Assembly: GCA_900318955.1 (NCBI GenBank) | Contig: ONMJ01000014.1 | Location: 1-49,150, forward strand | Source of the DNA: an uncultured Bacteroidales bacterium | GTDB lineage: Bacteria > Bacteroidota > Bacteroidia > Bacteroidales > UBA932 | DNA: 49,150 bases | Reading direction: 5' to 3' | Shown: piece after piece, positions 25,501 through 34,000 of the stretch | Layout of the letters: every line of letters begins with the position of its first letter | Numbering within the stretch: position 1 is the stretch's first letter | Made by a program: the position numbers and the translations under genes | The notes under the pieces: generated by a model | The model's database searches: none | What the model saw: only the letters and a program-made list of their open reading frames with translations | Told to the model about the DNA's origin: nothing

Positions 25501-27690
25501 CTCCTCAACAGAGGTTACTATGGTCGCTCTCAACATGCCGGGAGCATTTGAGGCTGAAGGAACGGTAAAGCTTACCTCGGCCTCGCCTGATGGACTCAGA
25601 GTAGTCTTGAAAAGATCGCTTTCGCTAGTCCTGAATCCTGTCTGGGGCGGAGTAAAGCGGTATTTTTCAAAGCCTTTGAAGGAGGTAGTACCATAGCGGA
25701 GAGTCATCCTTCCTCCTGCCTTCAAACCAGAAGCCGGAGAGCCGGTAAGCCATGAAGATGATATTTTTATCTTCTTTACAGAGCCGGCAATCAAAGGTGA
25801 CGAGCCGTAATCAGCATCTATTTTGAGGCGGTTAGGCTTTATCGTCTCGACATTGAGAGTCTTGTAGAAGCTGCTGCCTCCGACTTTAAGGTATGCATTC
25901 CAGAAACCGGTCGGAACATCAGCGGAAGTAGGAATATCGAAACTATAGAAGCCGCCAATGCTCTGCCCGAGGTGACGGGAGAAGAATTTACCCTCCGGAG
26001 TATAGACTTCCAACGTCGCTGGATGGCCGTCAGGGAGGGATCCGTCCTTCGAATCTATGATGGCGGTAAGATGGATAGTGTCTCCCGGTCTCCATACGCC
26101 TCTTTCTCCATAGATACAGGCCTTGAGACCCTTATTTATCGTCTCACCACCGACATCATAGCGGCTGAGGGAAATCTCATTGCCATCCGAAACTTTCAGA
26201 TAGGTAATTGACTTGCCCCAGGTACCGACCACGACAAATGGCCTCCTGCTGACTTTTATCCCGACCATTCCGTCAGAGCCAGTCCTTGCCGAAGCTATCT
26301 TCTGGAGCTGGAAGTCATATACATCCAGCTGCACTCCATCTACCGGTTTAGCGCTCACAAGGTCATTTGCCCCAACCCAGAGTTCGTCCGAACCGGCATA
26401 TTTGGCAATAAGGCCAAGATCGGAAGGAAGAATCTGCACATAGGGGAAGCGATCGGAGTCCATATAATAGGACGGTTTTGTGGGATCGTCTTTCTCGTTA
26501 TAATCATAATTCTCCCAGTCATAGTCGTTATCCCAATAGTATGCATTGGCCTTATCCCAGACTTTCTCATCCTCTGCTGAAGGCTTTCCGAAAGACGAAG
26601 AGACCATTGAGGGGCCGGGGTCCTTGCCGCCATACAGAGACTGATCCTGCCTGAAAGAGAGGCGGACACTGTAAATCGCACCGGGCTCGCTGTGGAGCAG
26701 CTTGGATAGATCAATGGAGAAATTATTCCATCTATGGAGATCCTTGCTTCTGTCAAGAGGAATATCAGAGTGGAAAACAAGCCTTCCGGCGCGCCTCAAT
26801 GAACTATTCTCTCCAAGGTCATTGTCCTGAAGGAACATGAGGACATTGGACGCATATATCTTCACTATCCTAACCTCAACAGCACTGAGATTGACCGCAC
26901 TGAAAGGAAGAATAAGATTCCCGCTCTCAGGAAGTATGCTGCCGTGGGAAAGAAGATGGACGGCAGGGGCTTCTTCATCTTTCACGAAATCCCTGACAAA
27001 ATCACTTCCAAGAGCATTTCCAAGCGCATCCTTCACTCCCGATGACACCTTCAGCGTGACCTTATCCCGAGCCCCCTCATAGTGGACGAGAACCGTCCCC
27101 TCACGAAGCTCTGTATAGAAGTTGCTTACGCCCTCCATCTCTATCATTCCCTTGACGGTGGCGTTGACCGGCTCGCTAGAGAACAACAACTCGACATAAG
27201 GACTGTTCCCGGGATTGTTGACAGCAGAGACAACCCGGAACCCTTTCTCCTCCTTGCTTTCAGGATTGGCTTTTTCAGCTCCTTTTACAGGCTCTCCCCC
27301 GACAGTAAATCCAAAATTAAAATCCTTCATTTTTTCATCTACGGCAGGAATCACCTTGCCAAGATGGAATGTCACCGAATAGGTCTTTCCGACTTCGAGA
27401 GCGCCATCGTCCGGGAAGAAACTTACGGAGTTTGGAGAAGTCCATAGAACAGATCCTTTCACTGAAGGAGAAAGAGCAAAAAGGCCTTCGGTAATACGCT
27501 TGCTTTCAGGTACTTCTTGGACAAGATCCACCCTCACCGATGCATCGTCCGTAACGATTCCTCCGGTAAAGGCAGACACATAGGCAGCGAAGTCTGCAGA
27601 CGGTGTACGGGGTGCTTTTTGCCCTCCCTTGCAAGAAAAGAGTGCAACGAGCAACACCGCTATTGCGATGTAATTAAAAAGTCTTTTCAT
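22534..27690 (-). CDS. Bacterial alpha-2-macroglobulin lipoprotein
   Basis: A 1718-residue protein with lipobox LFSC (Cys20), so it is anchored in the envelope. It has the N-terminal MG domains, a central A2M_N/A2M region with GVWRPGDTIHLTAII, and a thioester domain with SYPYDCTEQLAARG, where Cys1291 and Gln1294 would form the internal thioester. Bacterial A2Ms trap attacking proteases: cleavage of a bait region exposes the thioester, which links to the protease. Length is that of the long Bacteroidota form. It overlaps pbpC by four bases and follows the GH3 gene by 14. The bait region cannot be located from this sequence alone. Confidence 0.93.
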   Translation of the reverse strand: MKRLFNYIAIAVLLVALFSCKGGQKAPRTPSADFAAYVSAFTGGIVTDDASVRVDLVQEVPESKRITEGLFALSPSVKGSVLWTSPNSVSFFPDDGALEVGKTYSVTFHLGKVIPAVDEKMKDFNFGFTVGGEPVKGAEKANPESKEEKGFRVVSAVNNPGNSPYVELLFSSEPVNATVKGMIEMEGVSNFYTELREGTVLVHYEGARDKVTLKVSSGVKDALGNALGSDFVRDFVKDEEAPAVHLLSHGSILPESGNLILPFSAVNLSAVEVRIVKIYASNVLMFLQDNDLGENSSLRRAGRLVFHSDIPLDRSKDLHRWNNFSIDLSKLLHSEPGAIYSVRLSFRQDQSLYGGKDPGPSMVSSSFGKPSAEDEKVWDKANAYYWDNDYDWENYDYNEKDDPTKPSYYMDSDRFPYVQILPSDLGLIAKYAGSDELWVGANDLVSAKPVDGVQLDVYDFQLQKIASARTGSDGMVGIKVSRRPFVVVGTWGKSITYLKVSDGNEISLSRYDVGGETINKGLKACIYGERGVWRPGDTIHLTAIIDSKDGSLPDGHPATLEVYTPEGKFFSRHLGQSIGGFYSFDIPTSADVPTGFWNAYLKVGGSSFYKTLNVETIKPNRLKIDADYGSSPLIAGSVKKIKISSSWLTGSPASGLKAGGRMTLRYGTTSFKGFEKYRFTPPQTGFRTSESDLFKTTLSPSGEAEVSFTVPSASNAPGMLRATIVTSVEEEGGDESFVTSTVPFSPYSAYVGIKVPEGDYLETDKTHKFNIAVVDPDGKRISGHKLEYRIFKAGWYWWWESGVSSIDSYVSGSSVRKISEGTLVSQSSDVQCQLKVDYPEWGRYVIVVRDSESGHVSGAAFTVDWPEYRGRADRRDPENLTMLTFSTDKQSYRVGEKATVYIPAAPGGQALVSLENASGVISSSWVSTGSEDRPWSFTVTEDMAPNFYVHLTLVQPYGNVSNDLPLRLYGVQRVLVENPQSHLDPQISMPSAIHPEEEFSVTVSEKSGRPMTYTLAIVDEGLLDITAFKTPDPWKVMNSVEALGVRTWDMYDEVMGAAAGRFSTIAAIGGDQDNIVSARKDNRFNPVVWYLKPQTLGKGGKAVHKVTLPMYVGSVRVMLIAAGENAFGSAEKTVPVTAPLMVLSSLPRRVAPGEEFTLPVNVFATEKGVKEAVVSVKTGGPLKLVGESKGTASFKNGSDDIVRFALKAESEGTATIEVKASGAGHSASETLTLEVVNPNPIRTIVTRAELSSGKGTTHKAEGEKSYVQLSSFPSFDALSLYKDMVSYPYDCTEQLAARGLAILHLLPMLNEGEAAGAGTVIDGIIKMLYSRQNSDGGFSLWGRSASDSWVSSMAGQFLTEASGAGYKVDGGVLSAWKRYQQKLSGAYRIAGSSVLSHMDEAYRLYSLAVAGAPSTSAMNRLREEGNIGYRASWMLASAYALSGKSKVAETIISSVGRDFEDYDSYNMTYGTSFRDRMVALEALALTGNLAEAVPIAANAAEKKSFSTQEAAFAAIAFDRLRSLTGPSGIDASVSGEAVKVSSSSVSVPVKGEVKVVNNAEGKLFAAFTDLIRDPAGTAVPAWSSSLGLSVRYLGSDGRPVNVKSLHQGDTFFAEATVTNPSKVSPKHNLVLSMPIPSGWEILNDRLTGGVDEGYDHTDIRDDRCNWFFDLESGKSRRFTLKLRAAYEGTYFLPSVSCNAMYDREITAGTASSTVSVVR

Positions 27691-27704
27691 TTCAGAAAAA
27701 CTAG

Positions 27705-29777
27705 TTATAATTCTATTTCTTTTTCATCTATAACAGTCTCAGCGTCAGAGCAAAGTTGGATGCCGTAGAGACCTTCTGAGACTTTCCAATCGTGGACCTT
27801 TATGCAATAGGAAGCAAAGGCGTGACGGTCAAGATGGATGGTAACATCCTTTGTCTCTCCCTTGTCGAGGAAAACTTTCTCGTAGCCTTTCAGTTCGCGA
27901 ACAGGCCTGAGAACCTTTGAATCTTTCGGAGCTACATAGATCTGAGGGACAGTCGCTCCAGCGACCTTGCCTGTATTGGAAATGGAGAAAGTCACATCGA
28001 AGCCATCCCCTGAAGGATTGACAGCCAGGTTCGAATAATCGAACGTAGTATAGCTAAGTCCATATCCGAAGGGATAGAGAGGCTTTATTCCGAAGTGCTC
28101 TGCTCCCCTGTAACCGACAAATACACCTTCCCTGTACTCGACATAGAGATAACGGCCGAAACGGGCGATATGGCCCTTGGAAGTAGCATTATGAAGGTTG
28201 GTCATTGTAGGCTGGTAATAAGGGGATGTCGGGTTCTTCTCCTCGCTGCCCCAAGCAGTGAACGGAAGGCGCCCGGAAGGATTGACAGCTCCTGAAAGAA
28301 TCTTAGCCACAGCCGTTCCGAGAGACTGCCCGTCATACCATGCATAAAGGACGGCCGATACTTTATCGAGCCACTTCGACATGTCGACCTCGCCGCCGGA
28401 GACAACGACTACAACGACATTGGGGTTGTGCTCGCATGCCCAGAGGATGAGATCATCCTGGCCTTTGGGAAGGGCGAAAGTCCTGTCACTATTCTCCTTT
28501 TCTGACTTCTTGTCAAATCCTACGGCAACAACTACAGCTTTGGCTTTTTCAATCGCCGTTATATTTGATTTGGGATTGGAAAGATATGTGCACGGATACT
28601 TGTTTCCAAGCGCCGAAAGACCTCCAGCGATAGTCACTTTATTTTCATCGAAGCAGCTTACTTCACCGCTGCCGCCTCCGCAAGGCATAATATCGGCTTC
28701 GGGGCCAATCAGTACAGTGACATTTCTCTTACCCGATTTCAAAGGAAGGACTCCGTTGTTTTTTACAAGGACCGGAGCCTCAAGGGAAAGATCGAGAGCC
28801 GCCTGGTTGGAGAAAGGATTGTTCTCCGAGACAGACTCATCCTTTGCCGGACGGTCGAAAAGGCCGAATGCAATGAGAGTCTGGAGGATACGCTGCACCT
28901 TCACATCGATCATACTTTCGGTGATGACACCGTTGTCGAGCATTGTCTTTAGCTCATCAAAACGGAGAGTATAATTCTTCGGCATTTCGAGGTCAACTCC
29001 TCCCATCATTATCTCGAGAGGACTGTAGGTCGATGTCCAATCTGACATTACAAGGCCCTGGAAGCCCCATTTGCCACGAAGATTCTCATCGATGAGCCAG
29101 GGATTCTCGGCCGCATGGGCACCGTTTACCATATTGTAGCTTGTCATAACGGCTCCGACTCCGGCCTCCTGGACAGCCTTCCTGAAGGTCTCGAAGTAAA
29201 TCTCGTTGGCGGTACGCTCATCGACTACGGAACTGGTGCCGTGGCGGTCGTATTCTGAATTATTGAGAGCAAAGTGCTTGATCGTCGCTATGACGCCCTC
29301 GCTCTGAAGGCCCTTGATATAGTTGACCGCGGCTTCTGAAGCCAGATAGGGATCTTCTCCGAAATACTCGAAGTTTCGTCCGTTATGAGCTGAACGATAG
29401 ATATTTACTCCGGGACCTAGCATGATTCCGACACCCCTTGCGCGGGCATCCTGTCCAATTCCCTTTCCCATATTATAGACCGCTTCACGGTTGAATGATG
29501 CAGCGGCTGCAATTCCGGCGGGATAAAGGGTGGATATGGTTTTATTGCGGACTCCCTGCGGGCCGTCAGCCATCCTGATGGAAGGGATACCGAGCCTTTC
29601 GACAGGGAAAGTATGGAATCCGTCTTCATAGCCGGAAAGCATGGACACCTTTTCCTCGAGTGTCATTTTCGATACGAGGTCAGCCGCCTTGTCCTTGGCA
29701 GCCTGAGGAATATTTTGCGCAGAAAGAATCATTCCTGCAGCAACGATAAGTGCGAAAGAAGTGAGAATCTTTTTCAT
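27705..29777 (-). CDS. Glycoside hydrolase family 3 (beta-glucosidase type), exported
   Basis: A 690-residue enzyme with a signal peptide (1-20, ending LSAQ). The GH3 N-terminal barrel shows DGPQGVRNKT, KHFALNNSEYDR and the nucleophile in GLVMSDW (Asp246). The C-terminal sandwich follows, with PSGRLPFTAWG and an Fn3-like end. GH3 enzymes release terminal beta-glucosyl, xylosyl or N-acetylglucosaminyl residues; the SDW form and the presence of the second domain fit beta-glucosidases. No carbohydrate-binding module is seen. It sits between aroC and the macroglobulin gene with gaps of 7 and 14 bases, so it is part of the long operon. Confidence 0.92.
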   Translation of the reverse strand: MKKILTSFALIVAAGMILSAQNIPQAAKDKAADLVSKMTLEEKVSMLSGYEDGFHTFPVERLGIPSIRMADGPQGVRNKTISTLYPAGIAAAASFNREAVYNMGKGIGQDARARGVGIMLGPGVNIYRSAHNGRNFEYFGEDPYLASEAAVNYIKGLQSEGVIATIKHFALNNSEYDRHGTSSVVDERTANEIYFETFRKAVQEAGVGAVMTSYNMVNGAHAAENPWLIDENLRGKWGFQGLVMSDWTSTYSPLEIMMGGVDLEMPKNYTLRFDELKTMLDNGVITESMIDVKVQRILQTLIAFGLFDRPAKDESVSENNPFSNQAALDLSLEAPVLVKNNGVLPLKSGKRNVTVLIGPEADIMPCGGGSGEVSCFDENKVTIAGGLSALGNKYPCTYLSNPKSNITAIEKAKAVVVAVGFDKKSEKENSDRTFALPKGQDDLILWACEHNPNVVVVVVSGGEVDMSKWLDKVSAVLYAWYDGQSLGTAVAKILSGAVNPSGRLPFTAWGSEEKNPTSPYYQPTMTNLHNATSKGHIARFGRYLYVEYREGVFVGYRGAEHFGIKPLYPFGYGLSYTTFDYSNLAVNPSGDGFDVTFSISNTGKVAGATVPQIYVAPKDSKVLRPVRELKGYEKVFLDKGETKDVTIHLDRHAFASYCIKVHDWKVSEGLYGIQLCSDAETVIDEKEIEL

Positions 29778-29784
29778 ATGATGG

Positions 29785-30855
29785 TTATAAATTATTTCCT
29801 ATAGTTTTGAGAAGATCGGCAAGCACAATGGCCGCCATTGACTCTACAATGACTGGCGTCCTAAGGGCAAAGCATACATCGTGCCGTCCAGGGGCTGAGA
29901 AATCGACAATTTCTTCTTTTTCCAGATCCAGGGTCTTTTGGGTCTTGCGAATACTGGAAGTCGGTTTGAAGGCCACACGGAAGACTATCGGACAACCATT
30001 GGTAAGTCCTCCGTTCATACCTCCAGAGCCGTTTTTGACAGGAAGAGGGAGTCCCATTTCATCAAGGCCTAGAGGGTCATTATGCTCGCTGCCCTTCATG
30101 GACGAGGACTTGAATCCGTCTCCAAATTCAATCCCCCGAACTCCCGGAATGGAAAAAATCGCATGGGAGATGAGAGACTCAACCGAATCCCAGAAAGGCT
30201 CCCCTATTCCATAAGGAACATCAGAGACAACGCACTCAACCACGGCCCCCAAAGAGTCCCCCTCAGATGTCGCCGCCTGCAGCTCTTCGCTCCATAACTC
30301 ACTATCCGTCAGTTTTTTCCCTCCCGCTCTCTCAAGGGCAGTCCCGCGGGAAACTCCTCCGAGAGCGACAATCTCGGCTGCGATTGAAATCCCATGATCA
30401 AAGTCCGCTTTCTCCATTATGTCGAATATGCATTTCTTCGCAACCGTCCCGGCAGCGACGACAGGAAGAGTGAGGCGACCGGAAAAATGGCCTCCTCCGC
30501 GGGGATCATTGAACTCGTCAAATCTCAGTCCTGCAGTAAAATCCGCATGTCCCGGCCTCGGGGTTATTTCAAAGCTCTTATAGTCTTCGCTCTTGACATT
30601 TGTATTTTTGAAGGCGATCGTCAAAGGAGCACCGGTCGCGCGGCCCTTATAGACTCCGCTCAAAATAATGGGCTCATCCGCCTCAATCCTTGGCGTAGTT
30701 CCTTTAGCCCCGCTCTTGCGCCGGGCAATATCTTTTCTAAGATCCTCAGCCGAAATCTCGACGCCGGGCTCGACCCCATCGATGACTACTCCTATTTCGG
30801 GTCCGTGGGACTCCCCGAAGATACTGACTCTGAATATTCTACCGAAAGAATTCAT
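29785..30855 (-). CDS. aroC: Chorismate synthase
   Basis: A 356-residue enzyme that makes chorismate from EPSP with reduced FMN, the last common step of aromatic amino-acid synthesis. Signatures are FRVSIFGESHG at the start, RPGHADFTAG near residue 100 and GGGHFSGRLT after it, then GGMNGGLTNG. Length is normal. It lies 38 bases after the AroD-AroA fusion and 7 before GH3. Confidence 0.96.
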   Translation of the reverse strand: MNSFGRIFRVSIFGESHGPEIGVVIDGVEPGVEISAEDLRKDIARRKSGAKGTTPRIEADEPIILSGVYKGRATGAPLTIAFKNTNVKSEDYKSFEITPRPGHADFTAGLRFDEFNDPRGGGHFSGRLTLPVVAAGTVAKKCIFDIMEKADFDHGISIAAEIVALGGVSRGTALERAGGKKLTDSELWSEELQAATSEGDSLGAVVECVVSDVPYGIGEPFWDSVESLISHAIFSIPGVRGIEFGDGFKSSSMKGSEHNDPLGLDEMGLPLPVKNGSGGMNGGLTNGCPIVFRVAFKPTSSIRKTQKTLDLEKEEIVDFSAPGRHDVCFALRTPVIVESMAAIVLADLLKTIGNNL

Positions 30856-30893
30856 CGCATTACTGTTTAATTATTGTTTCTGGACAATGCCAT

Positions 30894-32966
30894 TCAGAAG
30901 GCATTGTCAAACATTTCAATAAATCTTGGGAATGACTTTGACACGCATTCAGTATCATCAATCTCTATGGGACCGTCAGCTCCAAGAGAGGCGACTTTGA
31001 GCGCCATCACCATCCTGTGGTCCTTCCAGGACGTATACTTGCCTCCTATGAGGAGATTCCCGGTCATTATTCTTTGAGTCAACGACATTCCCTTTATCGC
31101 CATCATATCATCCTCAACGGCAACCGGCACACCCATCTCTGAGAGCATCTCGACGATAGCTGCAGCCCTGTCGGTTTCCTTGTGTCTCAAACGGTTGACC
31201 CCGAGAAGATGACTATCGCCGGGACAAAAGGCCGCAAGGACAGAGACCACCGGGAAAAGGTCCGGACAGTTGTTCAGGTCCGCATCAAAAGGGCTCAGAG
31301 GGGCTTTTCTGACATGAATAGGACCTGTTGCCGGATTGCCGTCATGTGACTCTGTCTGGGACATGCTGGCACCTGCCTCGAGAAGAATATCCATAATTGA
31401 TATGTCCGCCTGAAGGGATGTAGTGTCGAGACCTTCAACCTCAACACTTCCGAAAATCGCTCCGGCGACAAGGAAGGCAGCTGCTCCGGACCAGTCCCCT
31501 TCAATCCTGAAATCAGCAGCCTTAAAGCGCTGGCCGCCTTTTATCTTGAAGGTGACCCCGCTGCAGAGAGACCAATTCTGATTTTCCACAAAATCCTCGT
31601 CTCCTTCCATCTCACTGCCGACCATAACACCGAATTTCTTAAGGACGTCGAGAGTTATGAACATATATGGGATACTCCTTGGATTCTCAACATAGATTGT
31701 CGATTTTTCATCCATAAGAGGAAGCGCCGTAAGAAGGCCGGAAATAAGCTGAGAGCCTTCCTTTCCGTCGATCTCTGCCTTGCCGGGGATAATCGGGCCA
31801 TTGAGGGTCAATGGCACGAAACAATCGCTCTTCCTGGACTCAGGGACTATTCCCCTGTCGGGGGTATCGGCAGACGGAATAAGCCTGACCCCGAAAGAGG
31901 CCATTATATCATGAGCCCCCGCAAGCGGCCTTTTCAAGAGGGTCTTCTCTCCGTTTATCCTGACAGGGCCACCGTTTACAGCCGACAATACAGGGATCAT
32001 CAACCTCGTCAGGAATCCGGATTCTCCGGTATTGATTTCACTGAGGGACAGGCATCCCGGAGTCGCCCCGATTCCCTTTATGAGAAGAGTCCCTCCATCG
32101 GCAAGCTCTACTTCCGCCCCAAGAGCCTTTGCTACTGCTATTGCTGACTCGTTATCTCCACAAGGGGAATAGCCTTCTAGGCGAGATGTCCCCTCGGCAA
32201 GAGCCGCGGCGATAACCGCCCTCTGGGCGAAACTCTTCGATGCGGGCATAATGAGGTCTTTCCCCTCAAACCGCTTTAGAGGGAATGCCCCCGAATAGCT
32301 CTCAACAGCGGATATCATGGCTGCGGTTGTCCATTGTCCGGGAGCTGTTGCTTCGGAAGCTGAAAGGCTGGCATATGTAAACGGGGAGCCGAGGCTGAGG
32401 CAATCGAGTCTTGACTTTCTTCCAGCCTCTCCCATTGCAAAGGCGACCAGGGTCGAAGCCGCTTCTCCGGCGTATTGATAAAGGTCAAGGACCCGCTCGC
32501 AATCTGACCAGGAAGTCGCCGAAACAACGATTTTGGCAATCTCTCCCCCGAAAGCGCGGCAGCGGTCATAGATCGACCGAAGAGTCGCCGCCGGTGGAGT
32601 ACTTCTAAAATCATGGCTCGAACGGATAAGTATGGTACCAAACTCCGAGCAAGCCCGGCGGATTCGCTTTCCCATAGGGGCTGGGGCCTCTATTTCAAGA
32701 TCCGCATATTTTGCTCCGGCTTCGACTGCAGCGACAAGGCGCTGCTCCGAGAGAGCCTCCGCTTCGCGGCGGGAAATGCTCTTCATCATCTCATCAATCC
32801 GGCACGTTGCGATAAGTGGGACATCCGAAAAAGAGAATAACTCTTGTATCTCTTCAATGGAAAGGGAGCACCTGTCGAGGCGTATTTCGGCCATTTCGAC
32901 CTTTCCGCTCTCTAAAAGACTCTCTATCTCGTCGAAGGATTTATGCTGTAAAGATGTACAGATCAT
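30894..32966 (-). CDS. aroDA: Bifunctional 3-dehydroquinate dehydratase (type I) / EPSP synthase
   Basis: A 690-residue fusion of two shikimate enzymes. Residues 1-220 are type I dehydroquinase (AroD): AEIRLDR at 26-32, catalytic His118 in SSHDF, Schiff-base Lys145 in EIAKIVVSA, and GRKSRL plus APGQ near the end. Residues about 228-690 are EPSP synthase (AroA): DLIMPASKSFAQRA at 237-250 with Lys244, NTGESGFLTRLM, and RHKETDRAAA with DHRMVMAL near the C-terminus. Both active sites look complete. Together they perform steps three and six of the pathway. The gene overlaps aroB by four bases. No stop or frame change lies between the halves. Confidence 0.93.
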   Translation of the reverse strand: MICTSLQHKSFDEIESLLESGKVEMAEIRLDRCSLSIEEIQELFSFSDVPLIATCRIDEMMKSISRREAEALSEQRLVAAVEAGAKYADLEIEAPAPMGKRIRRACSEFGTILIRSSHDFRSTPPAATLRSIYDRCRAFGGEIAKIVVSATSWSDCERVLDLYQYAGEAASTLVAFAMGEAGRKSRLDCLSLGSPFTYASLSASEATAPGQWTTAAMISAVESYSGAFPLKRFEGKDLIMPASKSFAQRAVIAAALAEGTSRLEGYSPCGDNESAIAVAKALGAEVELADGGTLLIKGIGATPGCLSLSEINTGESGFLTRLMIPVLSAVNGGPVRINGEKTLLKRPLAGAHDIMASFGVRLIPSADTPDRGIVPESRKSDCFVPLTLNGPIIPGKAEIDGKEGSQLISGLLTALPLMDEKSTIYVENPRSIPYMFITLDVLKKFGVMVGSEMEGDEDFVENQNWSLCSGVTFKIKGGQRFKAADFRIEGDWSGAAAFLVAGAIFGSVEVEGLDTTSLQADISIMDILLEAGASMSQTESHDGNPATGPIHVRKAPLSPFDADLNNCPDLFPVVSVLAAFCPGDSHLLGVNRLRHKETDRAAAIVEMLSEMGVPVAVEDDMMAIKGMSLTQRIMTGNLLIGGKYTSWKDHRMVMALKVASLGADGPIEIDDTECVSKSFPRFIEMFDNAF

Positions 32967-34000
32967 ATTTCATCAATTCGAAGAGGGACGGTCTCGACTT
33001 CACCAACTGAACGGATGAGGACGAAGTGGATTCGATCCCCTTCTGATTTCTTGTCTTTTGCCATTGCCGCCTTCAAGACATCCATAGGATATGGGCATTC
33101 AACAGGAAGCCCACAGAGGGAAAACTCTGCCTTGAAAGCTTCTGCAAGGCCTATTATTCCGAAAACCTTCTCAGAGAGAATGGCGGCTTTAATTATCCCC
33201 ATCGCTACGGCCTCGCCATGGGTTATGTCATCTCCCCTCAGCCTCGCCTCGTGCTCGATCGCATGAGCGAAGGTATGGCCGAGATTGAGTTTTTTTCGTT
33301 CCCCGCTCTCGAACTGGTCGCGGCCGACGATTGAGGCCTTAACCTGAGCCGCCGAGAAAATAAGGTCTTGGAGAGCCTCAGGGGCAAGATTTTTCCCGCA
33401 TGACCCAAGAAGCGAAACGGCCTTTTCGTAATTCCCGAAGGAGTTGTCGATGATGAATGTCTTCAGTAACTCCGCCGCCCCTGAGAAAAAATCACGGGTG
33501 CTGAGAGTCCTGAGCGGTTCGGCCGAAATAAAGGTAAATTCAGGCTGCCGAATCACTCCGAGCATGTTTTTGAATCCGTCGAAATTGACCCCGGTCTTTC
33601 CTCCGATTGCGGCATCCACCATAGCAAGAAGGGTCGTAGGGACATTGGCATAACGGACTCCCCGTTTATAGATAGAGGCGGCAAAACCCGCCATATCGGT
33701 AGTAATACCTCCTCCAATGGAGAGGACAAGCGCCTTACGGCTCAGATCCGCATCCATCATCGAGCGGCAAATAAGCTCCACTGTCGCCATCACCTTCCCT
33801 TCCTCGGTGGCTTCAATGGCTACCATTCCCTTGCAAGCGGGTATCTCAGGGATGAGACCGGCTACGTTCTCGTCATAGACGACGAAGACCTCATCATAGC
33901 CTTCCAGAATCTCCGGGAGGGCCGAAAGAGACCCTTCTCCAATGATTCTGGAGATTACATGGCCGTCAGAGACCACATCTATCGACCTTCTCTCACTCAC
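32963..34000 (-). CDS. aroB: 3-dehydroquinate synthase
   Basis: A 345-residue NAD- and metal-dependent enzyme that makes 3-dehydroquinate from DAHP. Family blocks are IGGGITTDMAGFAASIYKRG, NVPTTLLAMVDAAIGGKTGV, and metal ligands in GAAELLKT, NLGHTFAHAIEHE and THGEAVAMG. Length is as expected. It overlaps the sulfatase stop by four bases and the aroDA start by four, so it is in the middle of a coupled run. Confidence 0.96.
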   Translation of the reverse strand: MSERRSIDVVSDGHVISRIIGEGSLSALPEILEGYDEVFVVYDENVAGLIPEIPACKGMVAIEATEEGKVMATVELICRSMMDADLSRKALVLSIGGGITTDMAGFAASIYKRGVRYANVPTTLLAMVDAAIGGKTGVNFDGFKNMLGVIRQPEFTFISAEPLRTLSTRDFFSGAAELLKTFIIDNSFGNYEKAVSLLGSCGKNLAPEALQDLIFSAAQVKASIVGRDQFESGERKKLNLGHTFAHAIEHEARLRGDDITHGEAVAMGIIKAAILSEKVFGIIGLAEAFKAEFSLCGLPVECPYPMDVLKAAMAKDKKSEGDRIHFVLIRSVGEVETVPLRIDEI

